A stretch of 64,000 nt of DNA, from NCBI GenBank assembly GCA_011316305.1, contig SAUG01000134.1, forward strand, positions 62,001 through 126,000. The letters run 5' to 3'. Positions 40,431-49,298 of this stretch are shown here, piece after piece. Position numbers and translations under genes: made by a program. Position 1 is the first letter of the stretch; each line of letters opens with the position of its first letter. The stretch is from Rusavskia elegans. Its lineage: Eukaryota; Ascomycota; Lecanoromycetes; Teloschistales; Teloschistaceae. The notes below the pieces were generated by a model that was not told the DNA's origin, made no database searches, and saw nothing but the letters and a program-made list of their open reading frames with translations.

Positions 40431-41522
40431 TAAATATTAATCTAATCTATTTCGATTCGGATTAAATTCGAAATCGAATTTACTAAAAATAATAAGATTT
40501 AAAAATAAATCTAAAAAGTCTAATATAGACGTTGAATTAGCGTATAAATAGTAGTTATTCTCTATATAATCTAAAATATTTAAATTAATCATTTAAATAT
40601 CTTTTATATCAATACTAGCGCGATAGCTAACTTATTCGTCTTTTATATAAATTAAAACTACGAAAATCTATTTATATTTTAATTCGTTTATATTTTATTC
40701 CGTTTTTAATCTAATCTAATTTTAATCTAATTCGAATTAAATCGAATTAAATATTTTAAAATTCGATTCGATTCAATCCGTTTCGAAATATAAAACGAAA
40801 TATAGAAATATTCGATTTCAATTCGATCCGAATAGATTCGAATCGAATTAAATAGATATCGATCTAATCCGAATCGAAACAAAATAGATTCGAAATAGAA
40901 TTAATTTAAAATAAAAATTATTTAAAGTAAATACTAGAATATCTAATAAAGATATTAAAATAATTTAAACGATATTTTTAGTTTCTATATATTTTAAAAT
41001 ATCAAAAAAGAGAATTTATACTAATTTAACGCCTATATTAATATAAAAATTAAACTACGGAAATCTATTTAAATCCTATTTTTTTAATAATTTAATTAGA
41101 ATTTAATTTAATTCGAATTAAATTAAAGTAAATATTTTAGAAATTGATCCGATCCAATCCGTTCCGAAATATATTTTCTACTATATTTATCGATTTATAT
41201 AGTTTCGAACGATAATATAAAATAAAAATGAAAATTTTTAATTATATAGATCTAAATATTTTATAATAATAAAATAAATATATATAGATAAAAATTAAAG
41301 CCAAAATCGTTAAAAAAAAATAACGAAATAGCAATTAAATACGCCGATCAATTAGAATCGTTTATTAAATTATAGAATTTTCTAATTTTTTAAAATAATA
41401 CGTTTTAGAAATTTCTATAATATTTTTTAATAGTTGTATAATATCTACGTATAATAACCTTATAAAATATATTAATATTTTATAAAATATCTATTAAATC
41501 TTTAAAAAATTTATTACGTTAA

Positions 41523-41945
41523 AATCTAAATAACGTAGTAGTAGAAATTGCGTGATCTAGTAGTTTAACAAATCTAACGTTTTTCGAAATTAACGGAATT
41601 AAATCGGCGGGTCGGAAGTTCGAATTTTTCGAAAATTAATTTAATATTTAAATTTTTTCTATCGATTAAATCGATTTTTATATAAAGTTTTTATATAGAG
41701 AAATTATATAATAGATCGTTTCGCTTTAATCGTATTAATCGATCGAATTAAATTAAATTAATAAAATTAAATAGATCAAGATTTTCTAAATAAAGTTTAG
41801 TTTAAATCTAGTTTTTTCGGAAATTCTAAAATTAAATTCTCGGTGAAATATTTAAATATTAAATAATTACGTACTCTAATCGATTTAGCGCCTCTAATAT
41901 TAAATCGTAAAAAATTAAAATGAAAATCCGAATAATTAAATCGTA
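41523..41945 (+). mobile_element. tRNA-headed SINE, copy 4
   Basis: Diverged plus-strand copy of the SINE family. The A box region at about 41,530-41,540 is decayed. The B box remnant AGTTCGAAT lies at about 41,617-41,626, and the 3' end AATAATTAAATCGTA at 41,931-41,945. It lies about 100 bp from the edge of the AT block and marks the last recognisable repeat before the gene-rich region. Confidence 0.75.
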
Positions 41946-42030
41946 TAAATTAATTACGTTAATAGCTAAAAGTTCTAAAATAATAGAATAAATCTCTATA
42001 CGAAGGAGATTTTCAGATACTCCTTTCTAT

Positions 42031-42559
42031 TAATTAGTTCTACTATCTTGGATATATTCCTTGTATCTATCTACTACGCAGCCTCTGAATAAGATCTTGG
42101 TCTCACATGTGATCATTAACAGAAAAATACGGCAGAGACGACGATTGTAAACCATACTTCGCATCAGAATAGCTAAACTATTGAACACGGGGTAATGTTC
42201 TTAGTAATTGATATCGTTGATGTGCGTCTCTCCGTCATGGCTCTACACATCCATATCGGGCAGTACCCCTAGCCAGGTATAATGCCTCGAAGATATAGGC
42301 CTATCATTTGCTGACCTTGTCCGTAGGTGCTTAGCAGGGCCTCTCTACACCAAGGAGACAGAGAAGGTTTGAAAGTCGAGTTATGTACAGTGCCAATGCC
42401 CAGCTTTCTCCCCTATGTGCTGATATGTCGTCGTCTGATTCTCATTGCTCGAATGTATGCACCTCCTTCCCTTCCGCCTCTCATCCTCTCACATACTCAC
42501 CTCATATCAATGCGACCACACCTTCTCACTCGCCCTGAACAATCCAAGAATGCCCCTGT
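42031..42559. other. Intergenic, start of gene-rich DNA
   Basis: Base composition changes abruptly here to balanced GC with normal CA/TG frequency. I see no gene in this stretch. The open frames over 42,327-42,752 are antisense to the small gene that follows. Confidence 0.6.
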
Positions 42560-42994
42560 TTATGAGGATGAGGTACTTCCCTCCGAACTCCCACCGCCAC
42601 TCCTCCTCAGCTCCTCCTCCGTCTTCTTGTTGCCATGCGCAATGAGGCGATTTAGAAAACTCCCCGGCTTGCCCTCCGCCCACCCGTGTCTCTCCGCCTC
42701 CGCGAATTCTTTCTGGAGGTGCTTCTGGGTCTCTTCGTCTGCTTCATCGTAATTGTCGTAGTCCGCTAGAGGCAGTCAGTATAATTTTGAATGGTTGGAC
42801 GAGTGGTAGAGAAGCTGAGACTTGTGCAAGGTAAATACTGCAAGGCTTGGTGTAAAAGGGATGCGAGAAAGTATAACGGAGACTAGGGTGCTGATGCTCT
42901 GGTACTATGCCAACATAACGAGACTACAAGACTTACTGGAGCCGTCCTTCATGCTGTACCGGCGAGGAAGGACCTTTCGCTTCAAGGCTTCCAT
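42560..42994 (-). CDS. Small conserved-looking protein, 87 aa, two exons
   Basis: On the minus strand exon 1 is 42,937-42,994 and exon 2 is 42,560-42,765, joined across a 171-nt intron with donor GTAAGT and acceptor CCTCTAG. The frame holds across the junction. The product is highly charged: MEALKRKVLPRRYSMKDGS, then an acidic DYDNYDEADEE run, a helix-like EFAEAERHGWAEGKPGSF segment, LNRLIAHGNKK, and a Gly/Ser tail. It has no signal peptide or membrane segment, so a soluble protein is expected. I believe similar short proteins occur in other ascomycetes but do not know a function. The start is the first ATG giving this frame after the upstream stretch. An upstream start or an extra 5' exon cannot be excluded. 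Its 5' end faces the RNase H2B gene. Confidence 0.62.
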
Positions 42995-43204
42995 TGTTCC
43001 TTTGTTTAGTGATGCTGGGAAGCTTTGACGAAGGCTTGAAAAACAGCTCTGGATCCTGTCTTGTCTCCCACTATTGAAAACAGGAAAAGGTCGCAAGATC
43101 TTTGGGTACGATGGGGTTGTGATGGGAAAGTGGTCGAGGTATAGGTATGTGGAGGGTCGAGATTCAATCGTGCAAGTGGGACAGCGTCCGGCTGATAGAT
43201 TCAC

Positions 43205-43366
43205 GCAAGCTATACAGGCTAAAAGTACCTAGTAGCGTTTTGTTACAGCCTCGGTTCATGACGCGTCCGCGCTGTACGCGTCGAGACCTATACCTTTTTA
43301 CTTTCTAGATGCTGCAAGCATTGTTGAGCGATTGAGCGGCTGCTTTCTTTTCCGAACAGGATTAAG
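43205..43366 (+). promoter_or_regulatory. Promoter of RNase H2B gene with two MluI-type boxes
   Basis: Two ACGCGT hexamers lie at 43,261-43,266 and 43,276-43,281, about 85-105 bp before the start codon. ACGCGT is the MCB element bound by the MBF/Mbp1 complex for G1/S transcription of DNA-replication genes in yeasts and many ascomycetes. The match is visible; its use here is inferred. Confidence 0.5.
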
Positions 43367-44746
43367 ATGAAGACTCGAGTCTCGAGAAGCGCAAAACCCG
43401 TTCAGGCAGGCTCTGTTGAAGCACTAAATGATTTTATACTGCAACAAGATCCCGTCAAACTCCTCTTACTGCCGCAGTCTGCAGGACCAGACTCTCGAAT
43501 ATGTACTTTATCCCACCCATCAACATCCAAAGCCAGTCGATATTATTGGTGTCCCAGAGGTGGCTTATATGAATTCCAAAAGGTAGCAGCTCCCAGGACA
43601 GCATGCCGAAGCTGGCTGCTGGGTCCGAAGACATCCATCACGTCAGACCGGGCAGCAGCTTGCACACCCGCCGGGCTTGATCCACACTCGGCTTCTCAGC
43701 TCATCGCCGAGAAAGTCAACGAAACAGCTCAGTCCTGTGCCGCTCCTGAAGTCGAGGCTCCGAGCAAAGCCCCTGATGCTGCGCCGTTTGGCCACACGGT
43801 AAAAGAAGCGGACATATCGATTGCGACTTCTATCGATGTTCTCTTCTTCGCCTTGCCTTCTCTGCATACTCAGACTTCGAATAACGCGAAGGGACTATTT
43901 CTCTCGATGGACGACCTATTCGATACCGCTTTCGAAGATTCATTGCACCTAAAGTATCTATTGGTGCAGGATTCTCTTCGCCAAGCAGTAGAGGCAAGGA
44001 TCGCAGCGGTCTGTGACGATGTTGACGCGGGCGACGAGAAAATGTACCGCTTGAACATGGATAAGCTTGTCCTGGAGCTCGTTGCGAAAGCTAGACGCAT
44101 GTCGTCAAGTGGCCTGCCGCGCAGCTTGGAGGCGAAGTTTGTCGATAAAGCTTTAGAGGCACCGATGATAAACCTTAAAAGAGACGCAAGCTCCATCTCG
44201 ACGGCAGCTACTGAGACAATTCCGGGCATGGACTCACCATCGACCTCAACTGGCGAGCGACAGGTAAGTATAGCCATAAGCGACAGCATTGGGTCAGATT
44301 GTTCAAATCAGACGAACATAACCGTGCCCGATCATTCACCTCCACGTAATGTACAGGATCACATCAAGGATCTTCTCCGCCTACGGACTGCTCTCAGCTT
44401 CATCATGTCTTCTTACCTTTCCACGTCCCTCGCCTCTGCCATGCAGACCATCCTAGATTCACCCTCAAGTCCAGTAGATTTCACACCGCTCGACGAACAT
44501 CTCGCATACCTTGGAAGGCTCCGTGCGGACGCTCTCGCATCGCGCTCCCTCACTAATATCAGCCGCAAACGAAGCATGGTCGAGGACGATGAAGCCGCAG
44601 AAGCTAAAGCCGAGAAGAGGAGAAAGAAAGAAGAAGAGGAGAAGAGGCAAAAGGCTGGGTTGACTAAAGGAATCAGGGAGCTCAAGAAGGTCGATGTCAC
44701 GGGCATGAAGAAGATGAGCGACTTCTTCGGTAGGAAGCCGATTTAG
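43367..44746 (+). CDS. Ribonuclease H2 subunit B (Ydr279/Rnh202 family)
   Basis: Non-catalytic subunit of the nuclear trimeric RNase H2, which removes ribonucleotides from DNA and resolves RNA:DNA hybrids. The 459-aa product begins with the Ydr279 N-terminal region (PVKLLLLPQS, then RYYWCPRGGLYEFQKV at about 58-73). A helical middle region follows (DDLFDTAFEDSLHLKYLLVQDSLRQ from about 182). The C-terminal part contains DLLRLRTALSFIMSSYL and a Lys/Glu-rich coiled segment. The last residues, MKKMSDFFGRKPI, resemble a PCNA-interacting peptide (hydrophobic-x-x-FF), as known at the C-terminus of human RNASEH2B. A stretch at 44,264-44,356 has a GTAAGT donor and a TACAG acceptor, is 93 nt long and lacks a stop. 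It could be a frame-neutral intron, in which case the protein is 428 aa. The gene converges on galactokinase. Confidence 0.85.
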   Translation: MKTRVSRSAKPVQAGSVEALNDFILQQDPVKLLLLPQSAGPDSRICTLSHPSTSKASRYYWCPRGGLYEFQKVAAPRTACRSWLLGPKTSITSDRAAACTPAGLDPHSASQLIAEKVNETAQSCAAPEVEAPSKAPDAAPFGHTVKEADISIATSIDVLFFALPSLHTQTSNNAKGLFLSMDDLFDTAFEDSLHLKYLLVQDSLRQAVEARIAAVCDDVDAGDEKMYRLNMDKLVLELVAKARRMSSSGLPRSLEAKFVDKALEAPMINLKRDASSISTAATETIPGMDSPSTSTGERQVSIAISDSIGSDCSNQTNITVPDHSPPRNVQDHIKDLLRLRTALSFIMSSYLSTSLASAMQTILDSPSSPVDFTPLDEHLAYLGRLRADALASRSLTNISRKRSMVEDDEAAEAKAEKRRKKEEEEKRQKAGLTKGIRELKKVDVTGMKKMSDFFGRKPI

Positions 44747-45171
44747 GGGAATTTGACCTCTTATGCAATCCACGCAATGTTCCGATAGATTCAGACCGGG
44801 ATGCTCATTAGAATCTTTTCGATCCACTCGATCCACACTATCCTTCGTGAACCCGTTTATAAAACTAAGTTTCAAGTTGCGTCGCTTGACTCAAGCTTCC
44901 GAAGGTGTCCTGGAGGACCCGAATTTATCGTTCGACTGTTATCCTGTCAGATTCATAAGGTCCGATCAAGTGAAAACCGCACGTAAAAAGTTGACTCCAA
45001 CCTCAACATGTCAGACGAGATTTAAAGTCATTGCTACCCGTTGGATCTTCGGGGCTGTTCTGCGCGTGGCTATTTCTCCGTTTACCGCTATGCTTCCCAA
45101 AGCCTGGAAGGTTTATACCTCTAAACTGTTCGGAAGTTTAGTCCTCAAGCCTACTCAGACAATAGGGAGTC
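44747..45171. other. Convergent intergenic region
   Basis: 3' regions of the RNase H2B (+) and galactokinase (-) genes. The overlapping open frames here look like non-coding shadows. No repeat or RNA gene is visible. Confidence 0.6.
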
Positions 45172-46737
45172 TTACACGACCGACCCCTGACCGGGTTGGC
45201 TGACAACAATGGCCTCTTGCAACTTCGCCTCGCTGATATCTGGCTCGCGGGCACGGTAATACTTCTCGATCCAGGCGTTTCGTACATCGTCCACCTTGTT
45301 CTTTGGGACTAGATGGACAGTGCATCCTCCCCAGCCGGCACCGGTCAGCCTGCTGCCGTACGCTCCTGCATTTCTTGCAATAGCACACAGTTGGTCAATT
45401 TCTGGGCAGCTGCACTCATAGACCTCTCGACAAGATTCCTGGGTCTCATTCATCAAGGCACCCAGACGCGGTAGCAGGTCAGTAATTGAAGCCGGATCCT
45501 GGAGTAGCTCTTTGAAAGCTATGACTCGCAAAGCCTCGGAGAAGACATGTCGCGCTCTCTTTCCAAGCATGAATCGAGTAGCATCAACTGGAAATTTGGT
45601 CATGTACTTTTCTTCTAAGGCAGGGATCGACATTGAAAGCGCCGTTGCGATCTCTTCTCGGGTGTAACCATCTTCCTCATCTAAGACATTTGATACCATG
45701 GACAACATAGTCTCAAGCTGCATCTTATAAGACGTATAGGAGTCCCCTGGGGATACAGATGGAATGTCAATCGACTTGCCTCCACCATAGTAGACGTGCT
45801 GAAGCCCGCGAAGGCTACGACCGAGAGGCGCAGAATCATCCTGCAACTCCAGCGCAAGGGTCTTAGCCATCATCTCCGCCGCAAGAGTGCATTCGACAAC
45901 TCGAAGGTTATAGCATCGTGCAGCTGTGACATGCTTGTCTGAGGTGACGAAACTTTGAGCGATCATGAAGGTGATGGGTGGCTCAAGTTCTGGGAGTGGA
46001 ATGGCTTCAGCATTAAGCTGTGGGGAGAACGATACACTCAGCGCATCCCCTTTGATTGAGAAGACGGAAGCAGATTGGTCCATGCCTCCAGAGTTGACGC
46101 CAACGGCGCGCTCTGAGACGATTGCCAGCTCTACCAGCTCCTTCTTCTTCACAGTTACCCTCCCGTTTGCTCGGAGCACAGCGAGAGCGCTTGCACAAAC
46201 GAAGGCTGCACTGCTTGATAGCCCACCGCCCGCTGGCACATTGCCGTCCACAAGGATCTGCATGTTACACGGAGAGAACTTCGCGTCGTCCTTCCGCAAG
46301 AGACCGACTGCACCATTGAAGCCGGCCTTGAAGTAGTTGGTCCATTCATGTTGGGTAGCGTCAATCTTTGCTAGCCCTATTGGGGACACTCTACATTCAG
46401 AAGCTCGATGTTTCTGTGGGTTGGTATTGAGCATGGAGATCACTGCGTCATCTCCTTCGGAGTCTTCTTCCTTTTCTGGCACGGCGACTGCGATCAAGAC
46501 GTCTGCGGCTATTGCCATGGGCAGTACTTCGTAAAGCGAGTAATCGACATGCTCGCCGATAAGATTGACGCGACCAGGACTTCGTGCCACGAACACCGGC
46601 TTCTTATTGTAATTCTCCTCGAACTGGGCGATCAGATTTTGCCATCGTTTCTGCTGAGCTGGAATGTTAGCGTCTGGATAGAGCGAGTCAATTGATCGGG
46701 TCACGGGGACTGGCTCGTCCATGGTAGATGCAGGCAT
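45172..46737 (-). CDS. GAL1: Galactokinase
   Basis: Phosphorylates alpha-D-galactose to galactose 1-phosphate with ATP, the first committed step of the Leloir pathway, in the cytosol. The 521-aa intronless product has the galactokinase signature PGRVNLIGEHVDYS (about 54-67), the GHMP-kinase ATP-binding motif PAGGGLSSSAAF (about 168-179), GGMDQ (about 217-221) with the catalytic-base Asp, and the C-terminal GHMP motif LTGAGWGGC. Length is close to the fungal Gal1 norm. The start chosen is MPASTMDEP at 46,737; an in-frame upstream ATG at 46,878 would add a poorly conserved leader. A second in-frame ATG follows five codons later. The glycine-rich loop is complete, so an active kinase is expected rather than a Gal3-like sensor. 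No other GAL genes are adjacent. Confidence 0.95.
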   Translation of the reverse strand: MPASTMDEPVPVTRSIDSLYPDANIPAQQKRWQNLIAQFEENYNKKPVFVARSPGRVNLIGEHVDYSLYEVLPMAIAADVLIAVAVPEKEEDSEGDDAVISMLNTNPQKHRASECRVSPIGLAKIDATQHEWTNYFKAGFNGAVGLLRKDDAKFSPCNMQILVDGNVPAGGGLSSSAAFVCASALAVLRANGRVTVKKKELVELAIVSERAVGVNSGGMDQSASVFSIKGDALSVSFSPQLNAEAIPLPELEPPITFMIAQSFVTSDKHVTAARCYNLRVVECTLAAEMMAKTLALELQDDSAPLGRSLRGLQHVYYGGGKSIDIPSVSPGDSYTSYKMQLETMLSMVSNVLDEEDGYTREEIATALSMSIPALEEKYMTKFPVDATRFMLGKRARHVFSEALRVIAFKELLQDPASITDLLPRLGALMNETQESCREVYECSCPEIDQLCAIARNAGAYGSRLTGAGWGGCTVHLVPKNKVDDVRNAWIEKYYRAREPDISEAKLQEAIVVSQPGQGSVV

Positions 46738-47090
46738 GGTTATATGAGGAGAGAAAAAGTAAGATGTAATAAATAACAGCGTGAGATATTTTCTGTTGTG
46801 TGTGGGCAGAATAATGCAGAGTGAATTGTGAGAGCAGAACGTAGGCCAAGAGAAGATGAATGAAACACTGTGTAGCACGAAGGTTGGTAATGTATCACAA
46901 GCCTCGTGGATCGGTCCCCAAAAGTGGTGTGTACCTTGAGCTGAGGGTCAGACACGAGTGGAAATCCAAAGGATGCAACGTTGAAAGAGAACGTCCAGCG
47001 GTTTAGTGGTACTTCTTACCTTTCCTAAGACGTCGTCGCTCTTGCGATTGTTTCTTCACAAGGTCATCGTAGCTGGTTGATCTTCCCAGC
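46738..47090. promoter_or_regulatory. Upstream region of galactokinase gene
   Basis: A 5' region of about 350 bp between the start codon and a MITE. No specific operator could be assigned by eye. Confidence 0.35.
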
Positions 47091-47327
47091 CTCGTTATCG
47101 CTAGAATAGATCGCAATGTGGGGCCCCTCACCACCACCAAATCTCAGGCCACCACACCCATTTCTACACCAAAATGGCTGGTATATGGTTCATTTGGATG
47201 CTCTACAGCTTGTAATTATGATGCTATACAAACATTGCCGTGGTGGAAGACCATAGGGTTGCCAGAAATGTGAGGGTTTTGGTGGGTTGCACGGGCCCAC
47301 ATTGCGATCTATTTTAGCGATAACGAG
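47091..47327. mobile_element. 237-bp MITE with ~36-bp inverted repeats
   Basis: The left arm CTCGTTATCGCTAGAATAG... (47,091-47,126) and the right arm ...AGCGATAACGAG (47,292-47,327) are near-perfect inverted repeats of about 36 bp, differing at about one base in the outer 33. The interior of about 165 bp has no open frame. It is un-RIPed and lies about 350 bp upstream of the galactokinase start. Target duplication is not obvious. It is unrelated to the TIR families in the AT block. Confidence 0.85.
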
Positions 47328-48660
47328 CTAGCCTCGGCCCGGAGATAGCTAGCATAAGGTAGGCAGGTACCTTAGGGATGACTATCCTAGCGTAACAGGT
47401 AGATGACAGGCAAGCACAGCCCATTTGTGACATGACATTTATAGTGGAAGGTCGAGCCATTGATCGTTTCAATTTATCGTTTCACGTCACGGAGCTGCAG
47501 TGCTCATAGCTTGAAAAGATACTATTCTTTGATGCGGGCCGTAAAAATGGGGCAGGTTTGAACGAGGATCTGGAGGTGTGGGATGTTGTCAGTCTCGGTA
47601 GGTAGGTTTCGAGTCTCTGGTTTTCGTAAGAGTGCGGATATGTCCTAAATTCCAGCTTGAGAGCGCATCCCCGCACAACCAATTTTGACTAAAAAACAAC
47701 TCCTCCCATAGCTCTTCGATTGAGATGGTCTTCGCGGGAACGTAATGCCGCGGTCTAAATCGCTGAATTGAAGACCTTAGCAGCCGATGGGATATAATGT
47801 GGTTGGGAATAGGGGCAAGCTTACTACCTCAGCCGGCAAGTAGTCGCTCTTCTCCATTCGCAGCCAAACAAAAAAAAAAAAAAAAAAAAAAAAACAAAAA
47901 CACAGCTAACTTTGGAAGGAAGTCTAAATTTCGACATAGCCAAAGCCCATGCCTAATGAAAGGAAGAACAGACGTTTAAAAGATGGATTGAAAGCCATCA
48001 TCCGCAGTATTTCCGTCATTATCACAATCCTCCACTTACCATTCAACCGAGTAATGATACATCGAGCACCATGTATGCTTCTGCGGCCCTACAAGGATAT
48101 CTGGTAGAACCCATCCCAAAAGCCGCTCTCCCAGCAACATGCTTTCTACGCGCCCTATCTAGTCTCTACAACGCTCAACATTCGTGTTGTCCGAGGGGTA
48201 CTTGTTCAGCTCACAGACCTTTCCTGACCTCCAAGTTCAAATAATGGCCTCCGGCAGGTCAGCATTCAAATGTGTTGGAATCACTCTGCTAAAAAAGACA
48301 GCCGAAGTCTTGTACATCAGCCAAGATGATGTTCTAACTGGATACGCAGTTGGTGCGTCTTATTAAAGTGTTGGGGAAGGAGCTGGCCGTTGGAATGGCA
48401 GAAGTGATGAGGACAGGTCCTCAGAAGATGATAGGAAGATACTCAAGGGTAGCCGATCCATTGGGGAGGGCAGCTGCACTGGAGAGTGATGTGACCGCGG
48501 CGAGGAGGGAGATAAGGCTGCTGATTAAACCATCTTGGATAAAGTAGCTGGCCGAGGGCCTGAATGCAGCTATAGAGGCGGTCTTCTGACTTGCGTATTC
48601 TCTTGATAATACAATCAGAATGGGTCAAGAAAGCTGTTTTTGTGGATGCCTGTTGTGATG
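47328..48660. other. Gene-poor stretch, no confident gene
   Basis: Normal base composition but only short open frames without recognisable domains or a convincing splice structure. Contains a 25-nt A run at 47,870-47,894. Confidence 0.5.
47870..47894 (+). repeat. Poly(A) mononucleotide run
   Basis: Twenty-five consecutive A residues followed by CAAAAACACAG. It may be a simple microsatellite or the tail of an old retroposed transcript. I found no parent gene sequence upstream of it. Confidence 0.8.
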
Positions 48661-49026
48661 CTAAAGACAGGAGGAAGAGCCTATTTGAAGCTCCTCATCT
48701 TCCTGGATGGTCCTCAAGCTGTAGACTTTGGTCTGATTCAATGATTCAGGAGTGGAAATTATTGCTGACGGTACCTTGCATGAGCCCTTTACCTGTTGGC
48801 ACCAAGGGGACATAGGTTGTCCGTTAGGGACCCGCTTGCCTACGTCCTCAGTCATCTGTAGGACCTGTTGTTGCCATTCTAGCGTTTCTGTCTGTCCGAC
48901 AGGTTGTACAAATTCCAGGTAAGTTTGATCAGTTAACGATACTTTACTTTGCAAGGTAGTATGCTCTTTGGCCCAATGACTAGCCAACCCTTGAGACTGA
49001 TAATACCTCTGAGGACTGGCTACTGC
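48661..49026 (-). pseudogene. Orphan coding-like fragment
   Basis: A minus-strand frame open for about 120 codons without an ATG at its start. The product includes QAVASPQRYYQSQG, LASHWAKEHTT and DVGKRVPNGQPMSPWCQQ. Composition is protein-like (Gln/Ser-rich, polar) and unlike a random shadow. No signal peptide or membrane helix. It could be an internal exon of a decayed gene or a gene fragment left by duplication. I do not recognise the family. Confidence 0.3.
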
Positions 49027-49298
49027 TTGTATTGTAGATTATGAGTTGTTTATGATTATCATTCGGCTCTCAGTCTTTTACGCGTGCAGCGAAATAGTGA
49101 CGATGTAATCGTTGAATGCCAGGCTTAATTGGGTTGTTGGGACTGCCAGTTAGAAGGACCCTTGGTTTCGACCTCGGCGGAACTACATACTCCCACATTA
49201 GCGAAGAAGAAACACAGGAGCGAGCCAGTAGAGCTTATCCTAACGCATAGTCGGGAAAGTGCTGTAGTAGCAGTAATCGAAGGCATCCTCCTGTACCC
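49027..49298. other. Intergenic, 3' side of the TFIIIC gene
   Basis: No gene, RNA or repeat visible. Confidence 0.5.

Larger units (their letters stand above)
1..42030. other. AT-rich RIP-mutated transposon block
   Basis: About two thirds of the window is AT-rich DNA with almost no CpA or TpG and a great excess of TpA, while CpG, CpC and CpT cytosines persist. This is the classic CpA-to-TpA signature of repeat-induced point mutation in Pezizomycotina. No long open frame exists here. Where transposon proteins can still be read, stops sit where CAG, CAA or TGG codons are expected, His and Cys positions read Tyr, and Asp reads Asn where G followed T. Depletion is strictest in about 1-24,700. 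From about 25,800 on more CA/TG remain, so this part may be older or less intensely mutated. A few short stretches escaped, for example near 1,430-1,600, 12,147-12,185 and 35,750-35,880. Confidence 0.95.

Noticed and set aside
1..42030. Centromere or mitochondrial DNA insertion as explanation for the AT block
   Set aside because: The specific loss of CpA/TpG with recognisable copia and gypsy proteins fits RIP; no mitochondrial genes were read. A pericentromeric position cannot be excluded but has no direct support.
42327..42752. Plus-strand frame of 141 codons
   Set aside because: Antisense to exon 2 of the small minus-strand gene, Ser/Leu/Pro-rich shadow without splice or start support.
44763..45203. 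Plus-strand frame of 146 codons between RNase H2B and galactokinase
   Set aside because: No domain, lies in the convergent 3' regions, basic random-like composition.
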